Part shown: one piece after another, positions 1-11,895 of the stretch
Layout: each line of letters starts with the position of its first letter
Position numbering within the stretch: the stretch's first letter is position 1
NCBI RefSeq assembly: GCF_047511655.1
Contig: NC_133390.1
Location: 161,174,583-161,238,582 of the forward strand
From: Castor canadensis
Lineage: Eukaryota; Chordata; Mammalia; Rodentia; Castoridae
Direction of reading: 5' to 3'
DNA length: 64,000 nt
The notes under the pieces: generated by a model
What the model was told of the DNA's origin: nothing
Seen by the model: the letters and a program-made list of their open reading frames with translations, nothing else
The model's database searches: none
Position numbers and translations under genes: made by a program

Positions 1-535
1 ATTTTAACCTGGAGAGCCATTCTGGCTACTCTGTCGAGATTAAGTCAAAAAGAGTGAGGGTGGAAGCAAAGACCTGATAGTGGGCTGTGGAATATTCCCA
101 GCAAGGATTAGGGTGCTGTGGACCACAGTAGCAGCAATGGTAATGGCAGTAAGAGAGCAGGGGTTCTGGACAAAATCTGAAGGTAGAGCTGCCAGGGCTT
201 CTTTTCAAGGATGTGACCTTTGGGGCTTGAGAAATGTGAGAACCTGATCCCCATGAACTAGATGGAAGAGGAAGGTCAGGAGCTTGCTTTTGGGCATGTT
301 TAGACAGCCAAAAGGAGAGAGCAGGTGGACAGGGGAATGTGGCATTCAGAGGATGGGACTGACCGTCCCAGTTTGAGAGTTTCAGCATGTCAATGGTTTC
401 CAAAGCCATGGAACAAGATGAGAGCATCAGGGAAGTGAACACAGAGAGAAGGTAGATGGCTGAGGACTGAACAAGTCCGGTGTTTAAGGATTCGGGAATG
501 AGGGGGGAAATGCTTATGGTGTAAGTGAATGGCAT
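1..535. repeat. Ancient interspersed repeat fragment in CTNNBL1 intron
   Basis: The plus strand is purine-rich and reads like a widespread old mammalian repeat I remember, with phrases such as 'gcagcaatggtaatggcag', 'tctgaaggtagagctgcc', 'atgtttagacagcc' and 'ggctgaggactgaac'. A 169-codon open frame on the opposite strand (26-535) is probably a by-product of this. I cannot name the family with certainty; it may belong to the L2/CR1 LINE lineage. The edges are approximate. Confidence 0.4.
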
Positions 536-1428
536 CTGCAGCAGTCAGTTCTGGAAGTAGGGCTGCTTCCTTGCAATCACACTAATAGTCTCATGACTCT
601 AGGCGAAAGGAGGGAGCTTTGGCATGTGATGATGCTCTTCAAATAGAGTCCTTATTGTCCACCCTGAGCATTTTATTTCTGAATAAACTTTGCCATTTCT
701 GTAGACTTCCACACCTCTTTTCAAGGTCACTACTGAAGGGTTTTCAAAAATTCTTTTTAGAGAAAAAAAAAATGTCTTCACAATTGAATCCTATTAGACC
801 CCTTCAGTTCCATTTTTCCAAGGATGGAAGAATAGTGTTGATGATGGAAACCGCCAGGCTGTGGTAAGTCAGGAAACAATGTCACTGGCTTGAAGCACTC
901 ATAGCCCAGCTCCCTTACACATGAAGTGGAGCTTTTTACCTGTAACAAAATGTTAGGTAGTGCTGGAGTCCTATCATAGTTCTCATTTAATTCTGAAATA
1001 GTGGCTTGGAAAGTTACAAGGCAATTTGAGAATTCGGTGGAACGTCTCTTACTCATCATTTGCCCTTGTCATGACTGGTATTCATATTCTGTTCACAGGT
1101 TATTTCTATAAGGAGAGGATTAGTTTGAGGTTCTGTTGTGGACAATAAAATCCAATTAATTTCAGTCAGGACAGAAATTCTCACTTAGTTTTCATTCCCT
1201 CACTTATTCGTCCTTGAGGATATCATCCCTTTTGACTGCGTGTCTTGTGCAGTGTGTGTAAATCGGTTCAGGTTTCTGATGACACCATTGAGGTTCTTGT
1301 CTTATTAATCAATAGCAGCAGTCAGAGAGGCCTGCTTACTCCTTCTCCAATAGAGCAGACCAGGCTTGAAGGAGGCAATAATTACTGCTCTGATCTCAGC
1401 ATGTTCTCTTTTCTCCTTCCCACCCCAG
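536..1428 (+). other. CTNNBL1: 3' end of CTNNBL1 intron 11 (no gene seen)
   Basis: This is unique-looking intronic sequence ending in a C/T-rich acceptor (TTCTCCTTCCCACCCCAG, 1411-1428). The upstream exon, expected to end in residues like KKVGTTEKEHE, is not present, so the gene enters the window mid-intron. No RNA gene or clear young repeat was seen. Confidence 0.8.
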
Positions 1429-1526
1429 AGCATGTCTGTTCGATCCTGGCTTCCCTCCTGCGCAACCTGAGAGGGCAGCAGCGGACCCGGCTCCTGAATA
1501 AATTCACGGAAAATGACAGTGAGAAG
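1429..1526 (+). CDS. CTNNBL1: CTNNBL1 coding exon 12 (beta-catenin-like protein 1)
   Basis: This exon encodes HVCSILASLLRNLRGQQRTR followed by LLNKFTENDSEK, matching residues about 406-437 of the 563-residue human protein as I remember it. The first two bases (AG) complete a split Glu codon begun in the exon to the left of the window. The acceptor is CACCCCAG and the donor GTGGGT at 1527; the exon ends in phase 0. CTNNBL1 is a nuclear armadillo-repeat superhelix. It binds CDC5L and PRP31 in the Prp19 spliceosomal complex and has been reported to bind the antibody-diversifying deaminase AID. The leucine-rich helical pattern here fits one of the later ARM-type repeats. The frame is intact. Exon number assumes the human 16-exon structure. 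Confidence 0.95.
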
Positions 1527-1839
1527 GTGGGTGACTGTGATTGTGAGGATGGAACCATGGCTAGCATGGGAGAAAGGGCCCCTTACCTGGTGGGATCTGA
1601 GGGAGGCTAGGTGGAGTGCTCCTGCCTTAAAACACCTTTCTCCAGCATCTTGGGCTCCATCACTTTGCATCTTAAAGTTCTGTTGGTTACTCTATTTCTT
1701 GTGTCCAAATGCACTCCCCTGGGAGTCCTTAGTGAGCCCTGAGGGTGATAATAGTGGACACTTTAGAGGGCTTTTCAGACCCAGTAAGAGTGAATTCATA
1801 TGGGATTTTGGTTGGGGAGGGCGGGGTGCACAGCATAGC

Positions 1840-1960
1840 AAAATGATTGAGATCATAGGCTTTGGATTTGATCTCTGGATTTGAACCTGTTTTAATGTGT
1901 GCTACTCTGAGTTTCACTTCCCCCGGCTTGACGATAGAGACATTAGCACCCATCTGGAAG
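1840..1960 (+). repeat. MIR SINE fragment
   Basis: The order 'ctttggatttgatctctggatttgaacctg' (in part) then 'ctctgagtttcacttcccc' follows the MIR consensus. This is a diverged, ancient copy with approximate edges. Confidence 0.45.
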
Positions 1961-2149
1961 AGTCAGTGGGAGGCGAGTTAGATGAAGTCTTACTAGGTGG
2001 TGAGGATGAAAATAAGGTATTGATAAGGAAACAGTAGAGCCTGCCTAGGTGGGCTGTGGAAGCTAGCAATGATCACTAAATGAGATTGGGTGGATATTTT
2101 ATGTTGTTATCTTATGTGCCAAACCAAAAGATTTTAACACCAATAGAAG

Positions 2150-2385
2150 CTGCCATTTATTGAGTAGCTGCTGTGGAATGGTAATAGAGCAGCTGCCTTT
2201 TATCGTTGCCTGTAATCACGTAACACTGCGTGGTATATCCTTATGTGAATATCATGCACATTTTCAGATAGGAAATTAAAGCTTAGAGACATCATGTGAC
2301 TTAGCCAAGATCACACCACTAATAATAGTAGAGCTGGGGTTTGAACCCAGACTGCTGAATGCAGAAAGCCTGGGTTTTTCATCAC
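2150..2385 (-). repeat. MIR SINE, antisense
   Basis: The copy runs from 'tttattgagtagctgctgtg' through 'cattttcagataggaaat', 'catgtgacttagccaagatc' and 'gggtttgaacccagact'. This is the standard MIR antisense order (tail, core, tRNA-derived head). Confidence 0.65.
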
Positions 2386-3570
2386 CCTGTGTGTAAGTAG
2401 GCAATTCCAGAGGAGTAAAGTGAAGGCTCAAAGCACCCTTCTGAACCTACATTACTTTCCTGCTTGAGTCCTCAGTACTCAAGCTGGAGCTTTTCCCTGC
2501 TTTAGAGAGAGGTCCAGGACTATTTGTTTAAGTTCACCTTTGGTGGTTATTGCTCCCCCTTGTAGCAGTGTAGGTGAGCAATCAGGTTAGGTAACAGAAC
2601 ATCTCAGCAGTCATGCACATGGTGATATCATTTAACATCCAAGCTCCAATTTCCTCACCTTTATGGAGAGGGTTGCTATCACTTCTTTGCTACCTTATCA
2701 GGCTTAAAGAAATAATGGACATAGAAGTATTTTGTAGAGTGGAATAGTCTTCAGGTCATCATTGACTACAGAGGGTTTGAGCATAGTTTTTATGGACTGT
2801 CTGAGGCCATGTTGGAGCAAGATCTCCAGATGACCAATATCAGTGCCTGGGCAAATAAATTTTCTAGATGGCCAGGAGCCATTGGTGGTACCAGCCTGAT
2901 GAAAAGTTAGGTCAGAAGTGTGGGCTGGCTTCACAGGGCTCCTTCCGTCTTTTAGAAGTTTTAGGGAAAAAAGAAACTTTTCCAAACCTACTGAGTGTTC
3001 CTCAGGCCATGGTCCAAGCATGGCTTTGCTAAGCTTAAAACTGATTCTGAAGTTATTGCTGAACAAAAGTCAAGGCCTTTTTTCAAGGTGCTGAAGGAGT
3101 TTTTCTTTCCCTGACTCAAAAGCAACTAAAAAGATTTTACTCTGGCAGTTTTAAAAAAAGATCAGCTCTGGGGCAGAATCTGAACATGAAAGGTTTCAGT
3201 TTGAAAAAAGAAATCTCTGTAAAGTTCTAAGTGAATATCAAGTGTGTAACTTCAAGCGTCTTCTCTTTGCAAGCAGGCACTTGAATTTTTATTTATTTAT
3301 TTGTTGTTAACAACTTGAATTCCCAGGAGCCCTAAAAGGGCTGGGAATGCATGGTCTCCTTGGGGGAAGGGCCTTCATCCAGGCGACATGCAGCCTGAGT
3401 GTTTGCTCTGTTCCGCCCCAGTCTTCACTCAGTTCCTGATGTGTCCCTAAGCAATGCTCGTCTCCCATGTCAGAAATGGAAGTGTGGTCTCCCTTTGTAA
3501 GCAGTGACAGTGAGATGGGGAGGAGTGTGCTCTTCCCTTCTCACTCCTGCCTGCGAAATCTCTCTTTCAG

Positions 3571-3651
3571 GTTGACAGACTAATGGAGTTGCATTTTAAA
3601 TACCTGGGTGCAATGCAGGTGGCTGACAAGAAGATTGAAGGGGAAAAACAT
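3571..3651 (+). CDS. CTNNBL1: CTNNBL1 coding exon 13
   Basis: This exon has 27 complete codons, VDRLMELHFKYLGAMQVADK then KIEGEKH, corresponding to about residues 438-464 of the human protein. Both boundaries are in phase 0, so the exon could be skipped without shifting the frame. The acceptor is CTCTCTTTCAG and the donor GTATGT at 3652. The segment is identical to the human protein as I recall it, as expected for a strongly constrained splicing factor. It lies in the C-terminal part of the ARM-repeat domain, with a helix (LMELHFKYL) followed by a charged turn (DKKIEGEK). Confidence 0.96.
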
Positions 3652-5319
3652 GTATGTATCTCTGCCCACCTTTGCCAGTTATCACCTTGCACCCCATTTG
3701 GTTCCTTGTGTACTTCACCTCTCCCCACAGGTCAAATGAGAACAAAGATGTATCTATGCCCATGTGCCACCTAACACGTCCTAAGAGCAGAGCAGGCGAC
3801 AATCTGCTAATGGGCATAGACCTGCTGTCCCAAGCATGGCAGGCTCTTAGGAAGGGTGTAGGACTGACCTAGGTCTGTCCTGGGAGCCTGGGAGGATATC
3901 TCTTAAAAGTCTGACCAAAGTGCAGTGCTGGGTCTCCGTGCCATGTTGGCCAAGTTGTCTTGGTCCTCCAGCTTGCTGGCTGCTGTCATCCAGAGGAAAG
4001 CATTCTGAGTCCAAGTGGCTCCAGGGCAGACAAGCTGAGAAGAAGCTGAGAGTCATCCAGTTCAGCTCCCAGGTTTACAGACAGAACACTGCAGACACAG
4101 AGAAGGGAGGCCCAGATGGCTGCGGCCACACTGAACTCCAGGTCCAGCATGAGTGCCTATTTTATGTTGGGGCTTGGCGAGGGAAGTGAATGCTGCTAGA
4201 TTTTCTTCTTGAGGGGTTGTGCTTACTGTGGGGTTGCCCTGCCCTCTGTGTTTCTCCCCTTCTTCCATTTCATGTTCTGCCATCTCTGGCCGCTGTAGCT
4301 TGCTGCATTGTACTCTTTAATCAAGGAAGTTTTCATGTCTGCTGTTTAACATCCAGTCTCTGTTCTGTCCCTGACAAGACACTCCTCAGTCTTTGGTTAC
4401 ATTACAACACCATCATTTTCTTATGTTTCCAGTCTGCAGAAAACCTCATTTTCCTTCTGGTCTTGATTTACTAGACCACTCCATTCACTACTCAGTTTTC
4501 TTGCCTTAAACAGACTTTTGAGGCTTTGGACCCTTACTGGCAGGAAAGCCCATGGCAGCACCTCTATCACCCCAGATGCGCACAGAGCCTTCACACTCCT
4601 CCTCTACCTGTACCGCAGCCTGGGTGCCAGGCTAGAGCTGAGGGAAGACATGTGGTCTGTGGCCTGCTTCTCTTCTCCACTTCCTGCCCAGCCCTCCCCC
4701 TTCACAAAACACACCTTCACTTATGAAGACCATTAGATGGTAACTATTTTTCCATTCTTGTGATTTCCCTATGATCTCTAAGTGCTCAGATGTTTGCTGA
4801 TTGATTGAATTGATTGGCTGGGACTTTCTTCTTTTGTGCAGTGATACTACTGCAAGATAAAAGGCAGAGTCTAAATGCTGAGCTGGACTTCAGATACTAG
4901 CATGCTCCACACCCAGCTCTTTCACTGCACACCCCACCCTTCTGTTTTGTTCTTTCTTTAATTAAACTTTCCTTTAACGTCTTTTCTTCCTGTACATGAG
5001 AGGCCCTGAGTGATTGGTAAGTGCTAGAGTAAGATACCCTTTCTTTTTTGTCTGATGATAATTAGTAGGAAACTGAAATTCGCCTAGACTTGTGTGAGGA
5101 AACAGCCATGAGACCATTGACCTCTAACCCTACTACAGTACCTATTGGAATCTGCTGGGTGGATTTTGAGGGGCAGAAGGAGCACCTGTGTGGTGACTAC
5201 CTTGAAGTCACTGTAAGCAGCACCTTGTCACTGTGCCTCATATGGCTTCCATTTCTTATCTATAAAGGGCTCTTAGGGCCCAGGATCAGTTGACACTCTT
5301 CTGGTTTTTCTGCTGGTGT

Positions 5320-5342
5320 TTGTTTTTTGTTTTGTTTTGTTT
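5320..5342. repeat. Simple repeat, (TTTTG)n
   Basis: This is a run of TTTG/TTTTG units in the intron. Confidence 0.8.
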
Positions 5343-5454
5343 GACAACCAAATGAATTGAAAGCTCATTGAGAAGATGGTCAGTGACTAGAGTGCCCTTA
5401 GGTGGAAGAGCAGTAGCGTAGTAGAAATTGTGGCATGAGCACACAGGGGGAGTC

Positions 5455-5630
5455 AAGAGAGCTCTGGTTTAATGCCAGCCTGCTACTTCTAGCTCTGAGC
5501 TCTTGGACAGTTGAGTTGACCTCAGATGTCTTCCCATCTGTAAAATAACACCTCCCTTGCAGTGAATACAAAGACTAAGCACAAAGGATGTGAAGTACTT
5601 AGCTCAGTAAACAGAAGCTGCTGCTGCTGC
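5455..5630 (+). repeat. MIR SINE
   Basis: The copy contains 'gctctgagctcttggacag', 'cttcccatctgtaaaataac' and a degenerate 3' end 'gtacttagctcagtaaacag' in MIR order. It ends in a short CTG run (5621-5630). Confidence 0.7.
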
Positions 5631-5670
5631 TGATAGATGTTCTAACTTCTGCCAGAATTCCTGGGTTACT

Positions 5671-5886
5671 TTTTTTTTTTTTTCTTTTTTTGGTGAGACT
5701 GGGGTTTGAACTCAGGCTTCATGCTTGCAAAGCAGTGCTCCACTACTTGAACCACTCCTTCAGTCCATTTTGATTTGGTTATTTTGGAGATGGAAACTAT
5801 TTGCCTGGGCTGGCCTCAAACCATGATCCTCCTGATCTCAGCCTCCCAAGTAGCTAGGATTATAGGTGTGAGCCACCATGTCCAAC
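5671..5886 (-). mobile_element. Dimeric SINE (Alu/7SL-like plus ID-like), antisense
   Basis: A T-rich tail (5671-5691) is followed by an antisense ID-like tRNA part ('gggtttgaactcaggcttcatgc', in part) and an antisense 7SL-like part ('cctcccaagtagctaggatt', 'gtgagccacca'). The same two-part structure recurs across the window. Confidence 0.85.
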
Positions 5887-7800
5887 TCCTGGATCACTCT
5901 TAAGCAAGCCCTTTCTCTGGTGCATCTCTTTGCCAGCCACCCGAGAAGGAGCTGTCCCAATGGGACACAGGGTTGGCTCCATTAGGTGCTCCATCTGGGG
6001 TGAGGTGTAGACATTTCGAGGAAGACTGATAAGTGGTTGGGCATCAGAGAGCAGCTTGTGCATAGCCCTAAGGGAACTTGGCCTGCTTCCTGCAAGATTA
6101 TCTATAATCAGCGTTGATAGGGTATGAAATTGATTAGCACTGATGGAGAGTAATGTCTGTGGCTGCTCCTCCAGTGCTCACCAGGTGGGGTGTGCCACAG
6201 GCTCTGTACCCTGCCATTCCCTGACAAACATCTGTCTCCTTAATGCCAAGGCCTTTTTCCTGGGCACTGGCAAACATTCCAAGGCCATTAGTGCTCAGCA
6301 GTCACAGTGCTGCTCCCAGAGCCAGGGCGGAGTGCATTTGTGAGTAGTGTTACTGCCAGCACTCAGGCTCCATCCTGGCAGGTGAAGCCACCTCATAGGT
6401 GTGAAGTGACTCAGAATAAGAAGACCTCATTTTCACCTCATACAGTCTTCTCTCTTAAGTCATAAACAGTTTGTCTCCTACCCCTCCTCACCCCTGTTAA
6501 ATTCAGGTGTCCCACACCAACTGGGACCCAGCCAAGAATTGTTGACTTGAATGGAATGCTTATTTTTCCAGCATTTTGATGACACTGGCCATCAGATTAG
6601 CAAGGAATGAATATTTCACATACTTTACCAAGTCTGGACAAACAGCACTCTAGATTACAGAATCAGGTGTTGACATTGTCATGCCTCAGAGCCACCCTTC
6701 CCTGTGAGTCTTGGATTTCTCTGGGCACAGTACAAGTGTCTGTGGCTTGCAGTTGACCAAGATTTACCAGAAAGAATCTGGTTATTTGGCAGATGTTGAC
6801 CAGACGCCTGCTCTGGGCCAGGCCCTCACTGGGAGTGAGAGGCCCAAGTGCCAATAAATGAACAGGCCCAAGAGTATGGCACTGCAGAGAACGGGACTGG
6901 AGGGTCTGGGGAGCAGCAAATTTGCCCCCACAGATCTGTGGGTGAGAAAACATTCAAGCTGACCCTTAAAAGACAGAGACAGGTCAGGCCTGTCCAGTCT
7001 GGGAAGAAAAAGCAAAGGAGGGGTAGTGAGAGGCCCTGTGGAACACGAGGTAGGTTACATTCAGGGCAAATGTGCAGGACCAGAGAGGGAGAGAGCTTGG
7101 ACTCCAGAGCAAGGTCTTTCCCAGGCTCTCTGGCTGTGGACAGATATCTTCACTGCCTCAACCTATTTTCTTCCTTGGTGGCATTTTGTTTTGTTTTTAA
7201 GGTGAACGTCTCTATTTGTGTATGTAGGTAGTGATACAATAGTGAGAAATACCAAAAATGAAAGCTGGCACAGGTCCTGGCATCTCACACACACATGCTG
7301 TTTTAATCCCCTAGTACTGCAAGATTTTGGATGATCTGATTCTTCCCCCTTCCCTGCCTCTGGCACCCTCCTACTGTGCAGTCTTGTGTTTGCTGCTCCA
7401 TTAGGCCCTGTGTCCTCTCACTGGAGCTTCCTCCACTGTTGGCTTGTCAGAGAAGTTGTCGGGAGTCATCATCTGTAAAGACCCTTTGCTGCCAATTCGT
7501 AGTCAATAATCATTTTAGTTATTTGTTCACTCTACCTCTGGGACTCTGATGTCTCATTCATCATATTCTCAGGACTTACACCCTGAGGTTCAGCCTGACG
7601 AAATGAAGGACAACTACTTGTTAGGGAAAGTAATATCTGCCCTTAGGTGTTAGGAATATGGAAGGTCTCTCTGGGCTTTCCACTTTTTTCCTTAACTCTC
7701 ATTTTGTTTTTTGGTTTCTTTTCTGATTAACCCCATCATTGAAAAATATTTAAGTGCAACTAGGCGAATTCTGTGACAACTGCAACAATATTCTAGTTCT

Positions 7801-7895
7801 TTTTGTTTTTTGGGTTTTTTTATGGCTGGGAATAGAACCCAGGGCCTTGCACATGCTAGGCAAGTACTCTATCACTGAGCTGCATCCCCAGCCCT
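7801..7895 (-). mobile_element. ID-like SINE monomer, antisense
   Basis: A poly(T)-rich start is followed by 'gaacccagggccttgcacat', 'gctaggcaagtactctatca' and 'ctgagctgcatccccagccc', the antisense of an ID element. Probable target-site duplications flank it: tgcaacaatattc (7781-7793) and tgcagcagtattc (7895-7907), 11 of 13 bases alike. Confidence 0.85.
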
Positions 7896-8339
7896 GCAGC
7901 AGTATTCAGTAAGAAAAATTACTCCTACTTGGAAGCATCTGTGGGACTGATAATTTTATACATACTCGGCTCACATCACATTACTGCACCCATCTGTAAC
8001 TTAGCAAAGAGCTCTGCATCTTGAGCCATGGCCCACAGCAAAGCTGGACATACCCCAGGGGTTTCTGGTTAACAAGATTTCACCTGAACTTTTAAAGGCC
8101 AAGTCATTCTTCAGACTCTTCTAGTGAGCAGCAATCCTTGTGATCAGTAAATATCCCGGGCACTGTCTCAACAGATTTCACTGGGCTCCCCAAACAATTT
8201 GAAGCCCAGAAAATACCAAGACCCCTGTTGGTTGGTCGTGCAGAGCCTGCCTGGCTTCTGACTGTCAGAAGTAAGACATAATTAGATAGGTGCTGGCAGG
8301 GATTTCTAAAAGAGGGAGGAGAGCCTTGGAGAGAGGTTT

Positions 8340-8510
8340 TTCTTTCTTAGTTCCTGGGAAAATTATACGCAGCAGGTTTATTCAATAAAGTGTTCTCACC
8401 ACATACTTTGCACAATAATGACTTACAAATTGCATGCTAATTTTGCTGCAGTTAAATCATTCCAGGTTTTATCCTGGAAAGAAAAAGATGGACTCTGTAA
8501 TGAAACAGTA
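8340..8510. other. AT-rich unique block, possible conserved non-coding element
   Basis: This is a repeat-free stretch with dense AT-rich sites ('ttcaataaagtgttctcacc', 'tgcatgctaattttgctgca', 'gttaaatcattcc'), typical in texture of conserved intronic enhancers. There is no coding potential. The call rests on composition only. Confidence 0.25.
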
Positions 8511-9379
8511 TCCACAGGACTTGATGTCTTAAGCAGACTTTGACTATTTCCTTCACATTTGGACCTCACTGAAAGATTTGCATGAAAGGGGGTGAAGTGC
8601 AGAGATGAATGTGTGGGGTGAGTGATCCTGAAGCACCAGGTGAGGATGCAGACAGTGAAGTGGGGCTGCCATTGATTCTTCTGCTAATTGTGCTGGAAAC
8701 TTCCAGGGCAAGCTTTTTAAAAAGAGAAACCTGCTGAGACTTCCTCTCCGCTCTTCTTTCAACCAGTGGTTCCTAAACTTTCTTAGTCCGTGAATTTTTC
8801 CCGAACACAATTCATTGCCAGTAGAAGCAATGGGGAAGGGCAGGACATCATGATGCTTTTTACTTTCTTCTTCTCTCTGTTAGACACCTACCATGTGCCC
8901 TTTTACCCTCTCCTATCCCCTTGCCACCTCCTTCCCAATCACAGTCATCCTTTCTCCTACTGAAAGAGAAATCTGTAGATCTGCCACACCTCTGCCACTT
9001 GCTCTTCATTGTAGCTTTGAGAGTCTGTTTTGCTTTTCTGACCCTCTGTTCTCCCTCAGTGGGGCTGATAGCTTCCCCTCTACCCATCTCCCAGGGTTGT
9101 TGTGCGGTCTGCTAGAACCAGGACTGTGTGCCAGGGCCTCCCACGTCTCTGCACACTCACAGCCATCTGCACCTGAACATCACCATGTGCTCTTCAGGTT
9201 CATTAAACCCAGCCCAGGCTTGCAGCCTGAAACCCAGGTGGCCTCTTCCCCTCCTCCCACACCAGAGCCATTCACCAGTTTGACCAGATCAGGCTCTGAG
9301 TTTCATTTGCTTACTCCTGCTTCCTGCCACACATCCATTTAACCAACCACCTGTGGTGACATCTCTACAGCCTGTCTTC

Positions 9380-9745
9380 TGTTCCTCTCCTCACTGCCCA
9401 GTGTTTCATTTCAGGCAACTGTCATCTTCTTGCCCTAGGGCAGCACTCTCCTAACTAGCTCTAGGTGTAGGCCCTACAATTCATTTCCTACACAATAACC
9501 AGGAGTGTCTGAAATGGCAACTCATTTAGGTCACTCCTCCACCCACACACAGAAGCACTGGTGCTGTGTTACCTTCAGCCTGTAGCCAAAATCCCATCAC
9601 CAGCCCCATCCCTCATGAAATGCAAAAATTACTTGTGCCTCCCTGAACCTGTGCTTTCTCTGCCTACAATACTTCTCTGTTCCACCTTCACATTCCTTTC
9701 CCACATCTGACTAATCCCTTGGTATCCATCAAGGTTTGGGAATAC
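9380..9745 (+). repeat. L2-like LINE remnant
   Basis: Pyrimidine-rich text such as 'gcctacaatacttctctgtt' and 'catctgactaatcccttg' resembles L2 3' sequence. The copy is highly diverged and its boundaries are uncertain. Confidence 0.45.
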
Positions 9746-9894
9746 AGATAAGTCAGTGGGTATGTATTGGGGGCCAGCCATGTGCCAGGCATGTTGCATA
9801 GTGTTCAGGTTAGTTCCTGCAGAAAGCCTTCCTTCGTCCCCTTCTCAAGACGTTGAGCACACCCACTACACTCCATCCTTGGGCCAAAGATCAA

Positions 9895-10115
9895 AGACTC
9901 TGGGACCAGGCTGCAAAGTCACAGGTCCTCGCTCCTCACTCTGCCTTCTACCAGCCAAACAGTGGCAAGCAAGTCACTTAAATGTCCCGTGTCAGTTTCC
10001 TCATTGGTGAGAGGATGAGAACACTAGTAGTTACCCATAGGGTGTGGGGAGAATAAATAAGTACACTTAAGTCGCTTAGCAGAGTTCTTGGTACATGTAG
10101 CAGTTATCACAAGTG
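9895..10115 (+). repeat. MIR SINE
   Basis: The motifs 'ggcaagcaagtcacttaaat', 'cagtttcctcattggtgaga' and 'agagttcttggtacatgtag' occur in MIR order. Confidence 0.65.
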
Positions 10116-10919
10116 TTTTTAGCCTGTATGCTTGTCTGTCTCTCCTTAACTCACTCTTAAGTCTTCACAAGGAGGACTGATTTTACTCACTTTCTCTGTT
10201 CCTCCCAGAGATAATCATTTTCTGATCATATCTGCTATTATGGACTCTCTGGTTCTCTCAAGACCAGTTTACATGTTGATACTCAAATGATCGGTCTGGG
10301 CTATTTTTTGGTAAAAGGATGTCACATGTGTTTAGAAAAAGAAGCTGCACTTCTGATGACGGCATTGCATTTGTGGTTCTGCAGGTCAGCCTGAGCGTGG
10401 GACCAGGTCAAATGCCATCTGTGCCACACACAACTCATCTTGTAGAAAATCCCTTGCCTTGTGTGTCAGTTTTCACAGGAGCTTTATCATAAGGTCATTT
10501 GAGGTTTAATGAGATTGTTTGTAAAAACCTGGCACATGACAGATGTAGTCTGTCTTTGCCCTGTGAGCAAAGCACCAGTCCAAGATCTTTGGGCTCTTCC
10601 TAGAGAGATCATTGTTTAGTTGTGCATTCTCCAAAAATTCCCTTTACCGATTCCCTAGCCTCAGTTTCCACTGCTGATAAAGACCTGCAATCTCTAGTCC
10701 TCTCCAACAGTCTGCTCCATCTTAGCCTTCAAAGGGGACTTTATTTGCCTTATCCATCTCCAATTACTTCTCTTTCCCATGCATGGTGTAAGTTTTCCCC
10801 CTTGCTTTGGAGTTGAAAAAGGAGCTGGCAATCCTGAATGGTGGGGCAGTGCTTGCCCACAACTACAGAGAGTAGCCACTTTGTCAGTTGGGGCTTGGCG
10901 TTCTGGCTGAGTCACATCT

Positions 10920-11340
10920 CCTCTTATTGAAGCCAGAGCAATTTGTATTGGCTTCGCAGCCTCTATTATGACTGTCCCCTTCTATCAGCCAGGGGCAGCT
11001 TGCTGCATGTCAGGGGCAGATTAGAAATGGCATCTGCATGCTTTCTTAGAATGCTTGCAGCTGACTGTGGGAGAGACAGAGGCCCTCAGAAGCAGTGATT
11101 TGGTAGCTTCCGAAGACAGATTAACATTTAAAGTGGAGATGTAGCTGGGAGGGGAAAACATACAACCCTGCCTTAATGGCACCTGATGCTACACGTACCA
11201 CCTCCATGTTATCTTTGGAGATGAATCTGTTTATTTTAGCAGCCCCCAAACAGGCTTATGCTGCTGTGAATTGCAATCTGTTCTGCTTAATGCTCCATTC
11301 ACTGAATTACCAGCTAAGTTTTTATTCTAGCCCTCTCTTA
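10920..11340. other. Unique intronic block, possible conserved non-coding element
   Basis: No repeat was recognised. The block contains 'agattaacatttaaagtgg', 'ctgtttattttagcagcccc' and 'gtgaattgcaatctgttctg', with spaced AT-rich transcription-factor-like sites. Composition suggests regulatory DNA; this is not proven. Confidence 0.28.
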
Positions 11341-11689
11341 CGGAATGAACAAAACAAAACCCATCAGAGTGTCTTGGGTTTTTTTTTTTTCCACCTCTCT
11401 CAAATTGCATGTGTAATTTTCTGATCTGGCTGTAGTTCTCCCCGCCTCCACCCCTTCTTTTTAAGTTTCTTCAATTTGTAGGAAAAGATAGGCCAAGAAG
11501 TGACCTTATATTTATTGCTACTGGTTCGCATTAAGTGCAAATCCACATGTGGCATATAGAAGAAAAAAATCCTCTCTAGTTGTTCATATGCCAACCCTGG
11601 AAAAGATCCATAAAAGTAAGACTTTTTTCCTTCTTCAAACAATGAAAACCAAGGCAGGCTTGAAGCCTTGGTTTTCTGTCCCTTCTCCA

Positions 11690-11895
11690 CTTACTCCACT
11701 ACAGACTTTGTGACCTTAGGAGAGGTTCATCTCTCCAAGCCTCCGCTTCCCTTTGCAAAGGTGGAAACTACTAAGAACTACTAAGCTCTTACCCCTTGGG
11801 GTCTCTGTGAGGAATCTCGAAAACTTCAAAAGTGAGTAAGCACAGAGCCTGGCACCTTTGTAAAGGCTCAGGAAATGTCGCTATAGTTCTTATTT
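11690..11895 (+). repeat. MIR SINE
   Basis: The copy contains 'gactttgtgaccttaggaga', 'tccaagcctccgcttccc' and 'gcacagagcctggcaccttt' in MIR order, in diverged form. Confidence 0.55.

Larger units (their letters stand above)
1527..3570 (+). other. CTNNBL1: CTNNBL1 intron 12
   Basis: This is a 2,044 bp GT-AG intron with donor GTGGGT and acceptor TCTCTTTCAG. It contains two MIR-like fragments (1840-1960 plus, 2150-2385 minus). It also has a CTCF-like core on the minus strand at about 2553-2570 (plus strand: gctcccccttgtagcag). The rest is unassigned. Confidence 0.85.

Noticed and set aside
26..535. 169-codon minus-strand open frame at the left edge
   Set aside because: The underlying DNA reads as an ancient interspersed repeat. 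The peptide has no recognisable domain, and the frame lies antisense to a CTNNBL1 intron.
772..864. Short frame starting MSSQLNPIRPLQFHF and ending just before a GTAAGT donor-like site
   Set aside because: It would need an upstream acceptor and matches no CTNNBL1 segment. The neighbouring real exons join without it.
5090..5212. Frame with IGICWVDFEGQKEHLCGDYLEVT in CTNNBL1 intron 13
   Set aside because: It looks protein-like but I recognise no family. No convincing splice sites in phase with exons 13 and 14 were seen.
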